Shown one piece after another: positions 34,216-44,285 of a DNA stretch of 64,000 nt (its first letter is position 1; every line of letters starts with the position of its first letter). Source of the DNA: Thinopyrum elongatum (Eukaryota; Streptophyta; Magnoliopsida; Poales; Poaceae); NCBI GenBank assembly GCA_011799875.1, contig CM022299.1:216565018-216629017 (forward strand), given 5' to 3'. The notes beneath the pieces were generated by a model. It was given only the letters and a program-made list of their open reading frames with translations. It was not told where the DNA came from and ran no database searches. A program made the translations under genes and the position numbers.

Positions 34216-34233
34216 CCCCTACCTGGCGCGCCA
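34216..34233 (-). other. Probable primer-binding site of the Tat element
   Basis: Minus-strand tggcgcgccaggtagggg begins four bases inside the 5' LTR edge. The TGGCG start resembles sites for tRNA-Asp in Tat elements but diverges after the first bases, so the priming tRNA is uncertain. Confidence 0.45.
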
Positions 34234-34237
34234 AAGA

Positions 34238-35066
34238 TGTCGGCGTGCGACACCTATGGGACCCTCAAGGAATCCCTTTACGATTCGACAGGGGGAGAGG
34301 TATGCGCAAAGAGCAGAACCAACGATCGACGCAGGGCGATTTTACCCAGGTTCGGGCCGCTAATCAGCGTAAAACCCTACTCCTGCCTTGTTTTATTATG
34401 AATGTTCTTGAGCCCAGGCTTCAGGAGCGCTTGCAATGAACAATACGTTCAAAGAGCAGCTACGCGTGCAGAATGGGCCAGAAGATCCTCCTCTCCTGTA
34501 GCAGTTGCCTTGGGCCTCCTTTTATATGCTCAAAGGGGTCACCACAGTGGCAAAATGTATATACATTGAGGTGTAAATTGGTTACAGGGTTATCATACCT
34601 AACCACTGATGGATTAGGACGAACGCATTTAATGCACCGTGAGGTGTCCACACTTTCTTGGGGATGAAAAAAGGGGCCATCCCATCAGCACCGCTTAAGC
34701 TCTCCTCCACTGGCGCGTTGCCACGCATCCAAAGAAGGACCCAGAATGTCGGGCTTGTTGCTGTGCCAGAGCGGTGGCACAGCAACAGAATCTTGCCGGG
34801 CGCCGAATCTTGCCGGGCGCCGAACCTTGCCGGGTGCCGAATCTTGCCGGGCTTCGTAGACCACCCCGGCAAGATCTTGCCGGGGAAGCTGGCTTTCGGA
34901 TTCTAGCTCTTCTTATCTGTTGATCCTCAGATCTTTGACTTGAGAATTTCTTTGGTAGCCTGAGTCAACCTCGAACTGTTCCCCGACAAGCCTTGTCGCG
35001 AGTATGGCTACAACTGCCCGTGCACAAGTACGGGGTACTAATGGCCCAATACTTAGTACACTGACA
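34238..35066 (-). repeat. 5' LTR of the Tat element
   Basis: 829 bp, the right-hand copy. Same length as the 3' LTR, with about 15 substitutions by eye and no indels. Confidence 0.92.
34520..34527 (-). promoter_or_regulatory. TATA box of the Tat 5' LTR
   Basis: On the minus strand the context is gagcatataaaaggaggccc, a strong plant TATA match near mid-LTR that would drive gag-pol. The same motif is in the 3' LTR. Confidence 0.55.
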
Positions 35067-35071
35067 ATATG

Positions 35072-35656
35072 CATGATCCCAGAAGTGGACATGTGGAGGC
35101 AGCACGCAGAATTCTGAAGTATTTGAAGGGAACACCAGGAAGAGGACTATGGTTCGAAGGGAATGGCCACTTGGTAGTTGATGGGTGTAGTGATGCAGAC
35201 TGGGCAAGTTGCCTGGATGATCGTCGATCAACATCTGGGTATTGTGTGTTTGTGGGAGGTAACTTAGTTTCATGGAGAAGCAAGAAGCAGCCAGTTGTAT
35301 CAAAATCAACAACAGAAGCAGAATATAGAGCCATGTCTCAAGGGTTAAGTGAGATGTTGTGGGTAAGAAATCTCCTCAGTGAATTGAAATTGCTAAGAGA
35401 AGGACCTCTGAATGTCTGGTGTGACAATAGGTTTGTTATATGCATAGTTAACAATCTAGTGCAACATGACAGAACTAAGCATGTAGAGATTGATCGATTC
35501 TTCATCAAAGAGAAGCTTGATGCTGGGGTTATAAAGATTGAGTATGTGCACACAGGCCAACAGATAGCAGACTGCTTGACAAAAGGTTTGGCAGCAAAGG
35601 AATGCAACCTAGCTTGTGACAAGATGGGAATGATGGATATCTACCACTCATCTTGA
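35072..35656 (+). pseudogene. Copia RNase H, 3' part of the split gag-pol
   Basis: Continues the Copia polyprotein after the Tat insertion. RNase H text is clear: DGCSDADWASCLDDRRSTSG, SKSTTEAEYRA, WCDNRFVICI, KHVEIDRFFIKE and QIADCLTKGL near the end. This piece is open to its natural TGA at 35654-35656, directly in front of the polypurine tract. Confidence 0.88.
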
Positions 35657-35663
35657 GGGGGAG
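35655..35663 (+). other. Polypurine tract
   Basis: gagggggag directly abuts the 3' LTR start. Confidence 0.65.
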
Positions 35664-35835
35664 TGTTGAACCGGTATGGGCCCTAGCCCATATGTACCTG
35701 TCACTTGAGCCCAAGCCCATGAGAAAAGTTGACCTAGAAGAGAAGCCCCTCCACCTCGGTTCTGTGTGAGCCGCCACACACGAAGAAAGACACAGCAGCA
35801 ACTGCTCCTGGTATGCTCCTCCTCCAAGATCAACA
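35664..35835 (+). repeat. 3' LTR of short-LTR Copia
   Basis: 172 bp, TG...CA, followed by the duplication tataa. Confidence 0.92.
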
Positions 35836-35840
35836 TATAA

Positions 35841-37529
35841 CATATGTAGGTTCTGTTTGAACTGTACTCAAATCACATAGAGCTGTTAAATTTCCAATTT
35901 GTTGCCTTGCCTCGTGTGCCATCGCCATGTTTACTCCAAAAAAGTGGAATGTGCAAACTTTCTGTGTTGATTAGTCAAATACTTGCTTTGCTTTAAAGAC
36001 CGTCCCCATCTATGTTCCAGGGTTTTTGGTATGAATTTCATATTTCCCTGGAGTGGATCAACACATTTGCATGGGATTTTAGAAAAATATATGTGAATGC
36101 ATCTTTCTAATAAAAGCATTGCTTACCATGGCTTCTATGATCCATGGAACTTAGAAACGATGATGTTATCTGTAATTATAAGAAATGTTGCAGAAGGTAA
36201 GAGTAGGACAATGCTAGATATAACTGTTGCTAGCATGTCACGGAAGGTAGGAATATGACGGCATGCACATAATGTTAGGATGATTGAGAGGCTGGTTAAG
36301 GCCAAAAATAAATTGACTGGGTAACTAAATTAAGAAGTAATGTCAACCTATCCTCCTTTAGGCTATTCTTTTTCTTCTATTGGAAATTATCGTCTCCTAT
36401 TTATTCTGTGAACTTCCGCACAAATGACACTAAGTTTAACGAGCATGTCCCTTTTACATCAATTTACAATGTGTTTTCTTTTGGTTTCACCACATTTTTA
36501 GGTTCCAATTTTTTACAGGTTTGTGTATAGTATAGGAAGTATTGGTGATGAAATATGAATGTCCCTTGTTCTTGCCCGCTCCTGATCTCAGACCTATGTG
36601 ATGTGCTCTGGATCCTTTCTCTTTTTTTCATTAAATGAATCTCTGACCGAGGAGAGCATGTTCTTTAATTAGGTTGCCATTGTATAACTTCTTTTGGGTT
36701 TTTTATTGTATAATACGAAGCTCCAAATCGTTTTATCCTGGAAATAAGTTACCAAATTCTGTGTGAAGTGAGCTGGGAGCTGAGGTCATCCTTCTCACCA
36801 CCAGTCGAACATACTACTTCAGCGATCATGTCAAGCGATATAAAAGTGTTCTCTATTTCAGAGAGCAACAACACGAGATTGTGCCCCTCTTGCTCTAGGT
36901 GCATGTTGTTTGTATCGAAGTTCATGCTCACTCAATATTTATCATGTTTTGATCCTGTCTGATTTGTGCATACTTTGTTTTTTTCTTCAGCTCTTTGTTT
37001 TATTGATAGAGAATGCATCATCATAGTAATTTTTTTATTTAAAATCTGTATAGGGTTGGTGCATTTACATTCATAGAATGATCTTTCCTTTAATATAGAA
37101 AGATTGAATCAGGTTAGATAGCATGTGGAGTTTTTTAGAAATAAGGCACCATGTCTGACTTCATAAATAAAGCCATCAACGGCAAGATCAAGTCACGCCT
37201 GAAGTTAAGTTAAAAGGTTGCAGAACAAAGCGGTCTGATATGGAATACACACTTTTTTCATTTTCATTAACATGAAGTCTGCCATCAACGTACTTTGTTC
37301 TTAACATTTGTTATACCAAATGCAGGGTAGCCTCACCGATATTTTTTTGAAGCGGTATAATCACTGATAATTATCTGTACTGTTTGTCCTTTGTTTCAGA
37401 CAACAAAAGTCATACATGATATTACCCAGTTTGGTGTTGGACCATAGATGCAAGGTTCATATAAAATTCTTTGTATGCACAGATTTTTGATCTCTGCATT
37501 GTTGAAAAGTTGTCCTCCATAGTTCTCGT
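35841..37529. other. AT-rich intergenic DNA
   Basis: No recognised gene, repeat edge or RNA. A 60-codon minus-strand frame at 36749-36931 has no known domain and no splice context I trust. Confidence 0.4.
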
Positions 37530-38085
37530 GCGTCTCCGCCCAGTTCCTCTGGAGCTGCCTCCGTGAGGTTGTCAGGGGTAGTTGGTGTAACACCAACTTC
37601 CCAGACCTCCTCACCGAGGTCCAGGCTTCTACCCCATCGGGCCGCCACATTAGGTGGCTGCTCATTGGGGTCCTTGCTTGGACGCTCTGGACCGTGCGCA
37701 ATAAGCTTGTCATCCGGCGAATGCCTCTTCGACATGCCACTGACGCAGTATTCAAAATGTGTGGTTATTTGCAGCTCTGGCGGCCGCTTAGCCGCAACCA
37801 GGACTGGGACGCCATCAACACCATCATTGCCGATCTTCGCGCGATGGCTCTGGCGGCCGCTTCCTCCTCCACCACCTGAGCCGGATTAGCTTCTTAGCAG
37901 CGGTGTACCCGCCTTTGTTTTCATTTTCAGGGCTTGTTGAGCTGTGCCCTCAGCAGAACCCTCTTGTACTCTATGTTGTGCGACTTTCTGTTTGTGGGTG
38001 GGTGAACCTTTGTGATACTTTGTGGCTGTGGTGGTTTGCTTTATTTATAAAGCGGGGCGAAAGCCTTTTTCGGTATAGTTTTGTA
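37530..38085 (+). mobile_element. LINE 3' end, 5'-truncated
   Basis: In one plus frame (to TGA near 37880) the extreme C-terminus of a plant LINE ORF2 is readable: CVSAQFLWSCLREVV, SWCNTNFPDLLTEVQAS, RWLLIGVLAWTLWTVRNKL and FKMCGYLQLWRPL. A 3' tail with ataaagcggggcgaaagcc, a typical Triticeae LINE ending, follows to about 38073. Only the last ~115 residues of the protein remain. It is a different LINE family member from those at 3223 and 4496. I could not define a target duplication. Confidence 0.7.
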
Positions 38086-39452
38086 TGAGTCTGTGTTTTT
38101 GCATTCCCAGTAGTTTTCGTCGTCGAATGATTTGGGTTAAAGCTAAGATTGGCAGAGGGTGAGAGAGGTAATAAACTGTGGCTGCTTATTTTGCAAAAGA
38201 AAATTGTGATTGGAGTATATTATTAGAGAAGGCACGCAATGGGTTCTCCTGACACTAAGGTTAATTTTATCTTTATATGTTGATGGTTCAGGCAGATCAC
38301 CAATGCATAAGTATGAGCCTTGGGTTGTTACCCGAAGAAACTGAACCCACACATGGCCGTGGCTGTTTGTGTCATGTTGTTACCTGATGATGAGTTATTC
38401 AGTGAGGCTATACTGAATTGTATACAATGTTTTGCATGCAAGTATAATTCATGAGGGTGTTATTAATATAGTGAATGATTGAAGGGGAGGCATGAGGAGA
38501 AGAGCAGTCCAAAGGGTAGATGGAGCATGTGACTTGTTGGTGATAGTTTCCATTTCCAGAAAGAACAAAATTTCTGTGATTTGAGTGTACGCTGACGTGT
38601 GAAAGTCAATCATTTGGATTCCCAACTAGACTATTATGTGTGTTCAATATTTTTTGTGCATTGATAAAATGTTTCAGTGCCCGTGTGCACAAATTGAATT
38701 TTAAAACAGATGAGAGTACAACACTTCATAAGGGAGTTTGCCCTTTAGGAAGGTTCTTGTTTGTTGCTTTGATTAAAAGTAGGAAATTTATATACCTACA
38801 GCAGCACAGTTGCTCAAGATAAAGTCTTATGTAACATGTAACATCTGAACTCTGTTTGTGCTAATAATTTTTGGCATTGTAAAATGCCATGTTGCACAAG
38901 GTAGGTGTTTTGGGTTTTAGTTCAGGGAGGTGACACCAATTATGGGTTTGATCTTCAAATGTGTTTAAACATAATTACGTCAAGGAAGACATCGCGTCGC
39001 ATCTTCACGGTAAAGTTGTATGTCATATACCTTGCGCCATTTGGCTCTATGTTACCTAAATAAGATAACAAAATATGCATGCTATCGTAAGTCCTAACTG
39101 GTTGCTAAAACCTACTTCTACTAGCGAAGACAAATATTTTCAAAACACTTTGGGTTCGACATGATCTTTCATAAAGTTATTGAAAAAATGCAAATATTTT
39201 CAACGCACCCATGATATCAAATCGAACTCTTCGCCATTTGGCTCAGAGATAAATTGAAACTCATTGTAGACAACAGTCTCCATTTTTTTAACTAAAGGGG
39301 GTAAATCTTGTTATCATATGTCCTTGCCCACAACTAAACCAACTAAAACATGGATTTTTTTTTCAACGCGCACATGGATGCAACGGGTCTCTGCGCCAGA
39401 TGTCCTTGCAAAATGAAACTATTTCATCGACAACATGGTTTTAGCTGGTCTC
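38086..39452. other. AT-rich DNA, probably inside a Helitron
   Basis: From about 38990 the text has imperfect repeats around gcgccatttggctc (near 39040, 39230 and 39395), which lead into the Helitron hairpin. No gene is visible. Confidence 0.35.
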
Positions 39453-39481
39453 TGCGCCATTTGGCGCAACGGGTCAACTAG
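39453..39481 (+). mobile_element. Helitron 3' terminus
   Basis: tgcgccatttggcgca forms a 6-bp stem hairpin, followed nine bases later by CTAG and a host T at 39482. A short hairpin about 10 bases before CTRR with insertion before T is the Helitron 3' signature. The matching 5' TC end upstream was not found, so the length is unknown. Confidence 0.6.
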
Positions 39482-39720
39482 TAAAAACAATAGTTTGACA
39501 TATGCGAGCAATCTTCACTATCCAGATGCCTAAACAGCCATCAATGATATATCTAGCATGTACTATGTTTGACCGGTGATGTCAAGTTGCATGGCATAAA
39601 ATCTATTCAGGCCGTGGCATCATTAGTGACAATGAATAATGTTATTTCTTCCTATTATGCTTTTTAAATTTCAGTATGCATTAATAATCTGAATATGTGC
39701 TAGTCTAAATCTAAATCTAA

Positions 39721-39741
39721 TCTAAACTACTAATAAAGGAG
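39721..39741 (+). mobile_element. Helitron-like 5' terminus
   Basis: TCTAAACTACTAATAAAGGA preceded by A at 39720 resembles grass Helitron 5' ends. The following AT-rich text leads into a GC-rich gene-like stretch. No convincing 3' hairpin-CTAG partner was found downstream, so this is tentative. Confidence 0.35.
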
Positions 39742-40074
39742 TAAACATAAACTTCCCTAAAACCACACAACAAACTGTACACAGGATAATCAAAACCCCG
39801 GATCAAAACAACTTAAACATATTCTACTGCCCATATTAAACAAATGATCTACCGTCCAGATCAACGGCTCACGTCAAATGCTCTGCCGAGCAGACGTCCC
39901 GGTCTGCCAATAGTCCGCGTCCCCCGATCCGCGCAGCCTCGCCCATGACACCTGATTTGCGGATCGGCTGCGCGCCTGCCACCACCATCTTCGCTGCCTC
40001 CTGGGATGATGCCGCCCCCATCTACCCCCACCCCTTTGCTACCAAAGTCCCAATCGATCCCGTCTCTTCCGAGA

Positions 40075-40733
40075 AAAATCGCCGCCGCTCGCCGCCCCGC
40101 CCTCAAATTCCTCTCCACTCCATATCGCGTTCCCCCGCCGCATGCCGGATGGATCCAGAGGAGGAGTTTGCCTGCCGTCCCGTGGCTTGGGTCACCCATG
40201 TGAGAGAGATAGATAGGAGAGAAGGAGGAGCGTGGAGATGGATATGACAGAGAGGACAATGTGGAGGAGGAGGCGGTGTGCGGGATCTGGATGGTGGATC
40301 TGTTCAAGGGGAGAGACGCCATGAATCTGGAGGGGTCCTACAAGGGTGAGCTCGCTCTAGCCCAAACAGGCTGCACCCTCAAATTGTTCGGCATCAAGGG
40401 CAGCAGGATTTGCGAGGTGCTCCCTAATCTCCCCATCACCCTCCTCTTACAACTGCTCATCAGGACGCCGCCCTGCCAAGGCTTCGCCCATGGGTGCCAC
40501 GGGAGCACGCGTGGACACAGCCACCTCGGGCCCCAATGGCTTGACGCCATGCCCCTGGACGCCGGCACTGCCCCGCGCCTCAGCAGCTTCACAACAACAC
40601 ACGATAAGGAATTAGGGATTAGCGACACTGCTGCCGAGACCGGTTTTTTGTCCATCAGGTTCAGCAACACTGCACGCTTCATTGTCTTCGACCACAACAG
40701 ATCAGGTGCGCCCTTTTTTTTGCGTTATGCATA
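40075..40733 (+). pseudogene. Unrecognised gene-like fragment
   Basis: A CG-rich leader-like stretch (40080-40200) is followed by an open frame with VCGIWMVDLFKGRDAMNLEG and, near the end, FLSIRFSNTARFIVFDHN, then a possible donor site gtgcgc at 40706. I do not recognise the protein. No good ATG opens this frame. It could be an exon captured by a Helitron or a decayed host gene. Confidence 0.3.
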
Positions 40734-41956
40734 AGCAATACAATCTATTTCCCCTCGCTGTCTCGATTTCGAATTTGGTCCATATGAATTCCGCATTCGG
40801 TGTAAATTTGGTCCAACTGAAGATGTGTTTGTCCTAGGTTTGATCTCTGCAATTTTAAGGACATAATGCATGATTAGAACACAAGTTTGGGTATCTGTTT
40901 GATGATACACATTACTAAATTTGGGGATCATTCTGTTGATTTCATATTATGCCTATTAATTATAGGACCAGTAATACTTGTTTCTTTTGCCTGAGCATGT
41001 TAATTTAATTATAGAAAGGTTACTCTCATTAGTGTTTTTTTTTTTTTTTTGCGAATACTCTCATTAGTTCTTCATTGCATATCATTTATTTCTGAAGACT
41101 GAATAGTACCGTGCAGTCAGAAATAAGGGCTGTTGTGACTTACAGAAAAATATGCTATCTCCCCTGTTTTTCTACACTAGCGACTTGTATATTTTCTTTT
41201 GTACTCTACTCAAGTTTGGCTCCTTTACTCAAGCTACACTTGTGATTCATCTCCTTTGCCAGACTGCTACTTGGTACCAGCTCTACCTGTTTGCGTTTTA
41301 TCTTTGTTATTATGCAGTCTTACATTGTCGTTTATGGCACCAAGGCCTGCACCTCAAGACCAGACACTCATAACTTGTGTGTAGCTTGTAGGTTCAGGTT
41401 TTGATTTTTTTTCCAGTTTCTTTTGTATGGACAGTGTATGGCACTTGGAAGATGATTCTGTGAACTTTATGTGACATGCTATTTTTCCCGAGTGATGCGT
41501 AAGCAAGACAGCCTAGCCAAGTCATCTTAATATAATAGGACATGCCTGGTAGTTTCTTAATTCTTAACTTTGTTTATTTGGCACATGGAAGGACATAGAG
41601 TGACACTCTATAGATGTACATTTGGTATTCTTAATGTCTTCAGTTGAAAAATAAATGCGATATTCCTTGTGTTGGCCCAGTGCAATTTACATGTCAATAG
41701 AATTGAATCACAGAGATACGCATCATTAGGTGAAATTTATAATGAGTGACAGACAAAATACAAGGGGCAAAACTGAAGCAAGAATACCACTAACCTGCAT
41801 GATCTGAACGACATCTAGAATACCAAAAGGTCTTTTCCTACCATGCGGCCCAGTTTGGAACTTGATGGATTCATGAATTCCTGCAGCAAGCCAACAAACT
41901 ATATTGTTTCCTATGATCCATTGAGAGGCATAGACACGCTTTGATTTTGGACGCTG
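40734..41956. other. AT-rich non-coding DNA
   Basis: T-rich, intron- or intergenic-like text with a T-run at 41035-41050. No gene, RNA or repeat edge could be supported. Confidence 0.4.
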
Positions 41957-42770
41957 ATAACGCCCACACATGTGGTGGGAGTAACACCCGTCCATACGCC
42001 TTATAACACACAGATCGGGCCACGTCATAGCATGCATGCATGTAAAAATCTTTTTGGATTTTCAGTTTTTAAAATGTTTTATCTTTTAAATGAAAAAATC
42101 AATTGAAAATCCGTTTTCACCATTAAATCCATCGCGGCGAGATCTTCGAAACTAGATCTCATATCAATATGTTTTGACAATATTTTTTTTGTTAAAAGTT
42201 GCCATGTCTATTGCACATGAATTGCCATGGTGTTTACACTGAAGTTGCCCTGATATGTTTTAGCTATTTGTTTTTTACTTTTAAAAATAAATTTTGACAT
42301 ATTATAAAACGGGGAATTAAGAAAATAGACTTGCCATGAACCATAAACTAAAATTGCCATGATACATGCACTTAAAATTGTCATGGTTTATAAAAAATAA
42401 ATTCCTTGGTCAAAGTTCTGGAATTGCCATTGTCAAAATACTAAAATTGCCATGATCTATAAACTAAAATTGCCACATGGTAACTTTAGTGTAAACACTA
42501 TGTCAACTACAGTGTAAACATCATGACAAATTTTGGCAAAAACAATTTCGTCGAAACATATCAATATGAGATCTACTTTTGAAGATCTCGTCGAGATGGA
42601 TTTAATGGTGAAAACGGATTTTTAATTGGATTTTTTAATTAGGAGATAAAATATTTTTAAGCCGAAAACCAAAAAGATTCCCGCTGATGTCATCTGTTTT
42701 GACGTGGCAAAATGAATGGCAATGAAGGCGTTTGGGCCATGTTGCTTGGTGCCACTCGTGTGGGCGTTAT
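41957..42770. mobile_element. Mutator-like foldback element (no coding capacity)
   Basis: The ends are ataacgcccacacatgtgg at the left and the complement of ataacgcccacacgagtgg at the right. The inverted similarity resumes inside for about 150 bases per arm (for example ccgttttcaccattaaatcc at 42108 and its complement near 42600). The centre repeats the word aattgccatg many times. Long inverted arms with no gene suggest a MULE-type or foldback miniature element. No 9-bp duplication was found, so the superfamily is uncertain. Confidence 0.55.
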
Positions 42771-44021
42771 CATTTGGGTTGATTTTTCTTTTCGGTATAG
42801 TTCTGATTTTTCTTTTACTTTTTTTTTCTAGGGAAATAGTTCAGATTTTTTAGGATTGATTAATCAACAACTCCATTGTTTGTTCTGACCCATTGCAAGG
42901 GATATATGTTGATATTTTTTTCAGTTTTGTTTCACAACTGTTTCGTTCAGATTTTGCCTCTTTTTTTTCACAAATAGTATGGACAGTGTGTGGCATTTAG
43001 TTGATAGCTGTGTCCAATTTACAGAAGTTGCTACGTAAGATGATAGTTGTCTGAAAACAGACCCTGTACACGTGAAGTCCAGCATGGTTCAGTGAACACC
43101 CCTTTATCTAACCTGAGCAAAGAGTACGACAGGCACAACTTTTTACCACATCGGTTGTTCAGATCAAAACAGAAAACGCTACCAAACTGCTCCGCGTCAT
43201 CCGTTGCCGCCCCCTCTTGTGCACCACACACCTTCACTATCGCCTTCTCATTGCCCACCCGACAAATCTCCTTCTCAAAGCCATTCACTGCCGCTACCAG
43301 TAGCCTCTTGATTGACAGGACTACCACCATTGCCCGCCTCATCCGTCACCAACGGTTGTAGGTACTCTGGTGTAGTGTTGAGGTGAGGAACTGGACACCA
43401 TTGGGAGAGGCTACATTGGTGTTGGAGTCAGCCAGGTCTCCAGAAAATAGAGATTGAGGAGCGTCCAAAAATGCATGCAACAATTATGATGAACCGGCTG
43501 AAAAGAGGAGGCAAACGGAACACAGACAAAATGACACTACCAGAGAAAGTGGCAAAAAGGGAGAGGGAGGTCATCCGCTGGTTCAAGATTACACCAGTGT
43601 GAAGTACACTCGATCGAAGGCCTAAAGGCCTTAATTCCCTCGTGGCCCTGTGGGCTAGGACCTGGCCCAGTTCATGAGAACACCGTGAGAGCAGTCTAAG
43701 GAGCAGCGGACCCTTTCATTTAACTCAGGTGGGGGACGCATTGCTGGAGGACCGAACAATTTGATGCATATATAAGATGTATCGGATGATCATGGTTCTC
43801 AAATCACTGTGAAAGTGCATAGCTATCTCAGTTTTATAGTTTCATAATTTATCGATGCATGATTACTAAATAAAGATAAAGACACGCGTCAAGCGCACGA
43901 CGCATCCGAGTCAAACGTGCCACACGACCGCCGCGACCCACGAGCCGACGAGGGGACGACCACCGACCTGTGTTGTCCTCCTGCTGCGCATTCCACGCTC
44001 TGGGCCAGTTCTCTTCTTTCC
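42771..44021. other. Intergenic DNA upstream of HASTY
   Basis: AT-rich to 43050, then mixed. A minus-strand 103-codon frame at 43031-43342 has no recognisable domain. From about 43885 the sequence turns CpG-rich, as expected for a promoter-proximal region. A tatataag motif at 43769 is about 520 bp from the start codon, too far to call the TATA box with confidence. Confidence 0.4.
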
Positions 44022-44172
44022 CCCCTTAAACCCACGCAACGCATCTCCGGTCGCGACGAACACCGAAACCCTAGCCTGTCCTCCCTCACACTCACCCACA
44101 CTCTCTCTTCTTCCTCCCCTTAAACCCACGCAACGCATATCCGGCCGCGACGAACACGGAAACCCTAGCACC
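44022..44172. repeat. Tandem duplication in the HASTY leader or promoter
   Basis: A ~57-bp block (ccccttaaacccacgcaacg ... gaaaccctagc) occurs twice, 94 bp apart. An unbroken run of 22 C follows at 44171-44192. The block lies 100-260 bp before the start codon. Confidence 0.75.
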
Positions 44173-44285
44173 CCCCCCCCCCCCCCCCCCCCTCCGCTCC
44201 GCACGCCAATGCCCCGCCCCCGTACCCTGGCATCCACCTCCCGCTAGTCCTCCTTCGCATTCCAGAAGGAATACCCCATCCAAAG

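Larger units (their letters stand above)
21832..35066 (-). mobile_element. Tat-lineage Gypsy retrotransposon with an antisense gene
   Basis: Two 829-bp LTRs (TGTCGG...CCGACA or CTGACA) enclose gag, protease, RT, two RNase H domains and integrase on the minus strand, and a separate plus-strand gene between integrase and the 3' LTR. The duplication atatg is at 21827-21831 and 35067-35071. Gag-pro-RT-RH-aRH-IN order, the second (archaeal-like) RNase H and the extra antisense gene are known traits of plant Tat elements such as Grande. By eye the LTRs differ at about 15 positions with no length change. It is inserted in the RT-RNase H junction of a Copia element. Confidence 0.93.
17346..35835 (+). 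mobile_element. Decayed Copia element with short LTRs, split by a Tat Gypsy
   Basis: LTRs of 172 bp at 17346-17517 and 35664-35835 start TGTTGAACCGGTATGGG and end ATCAACA. The duplication tataa lies at 17341-17345 and 35836-35840. Internal Copia sequence is 17518-21831 and 35072-35663, about 5.2 kb in total. The short LTRs and protein text fit the Ale/Ivana part of Copia, but I cannot fix the lineage. Coding capacity is ruined by stops and frameshifts. Confidence 0.92.

Noticed and set aside
32018..34439. Plus-strand frames opposite Tat gag
   Set aside because: Shadows of the gag frame; no independent motif. The real antisense gene lies at 23022-27032.
36749..36931. 60-codon minus-strand frame in intergenic DNA
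   Set aside because: Short, no domain, no credible splice sites; kept as unassigned DNA.
43031..43342. 103-codon minus-strand open frame upstream of HASTY
   Set aside because: No family I recognise, no splice or promoter context, and length within chance for this composition.
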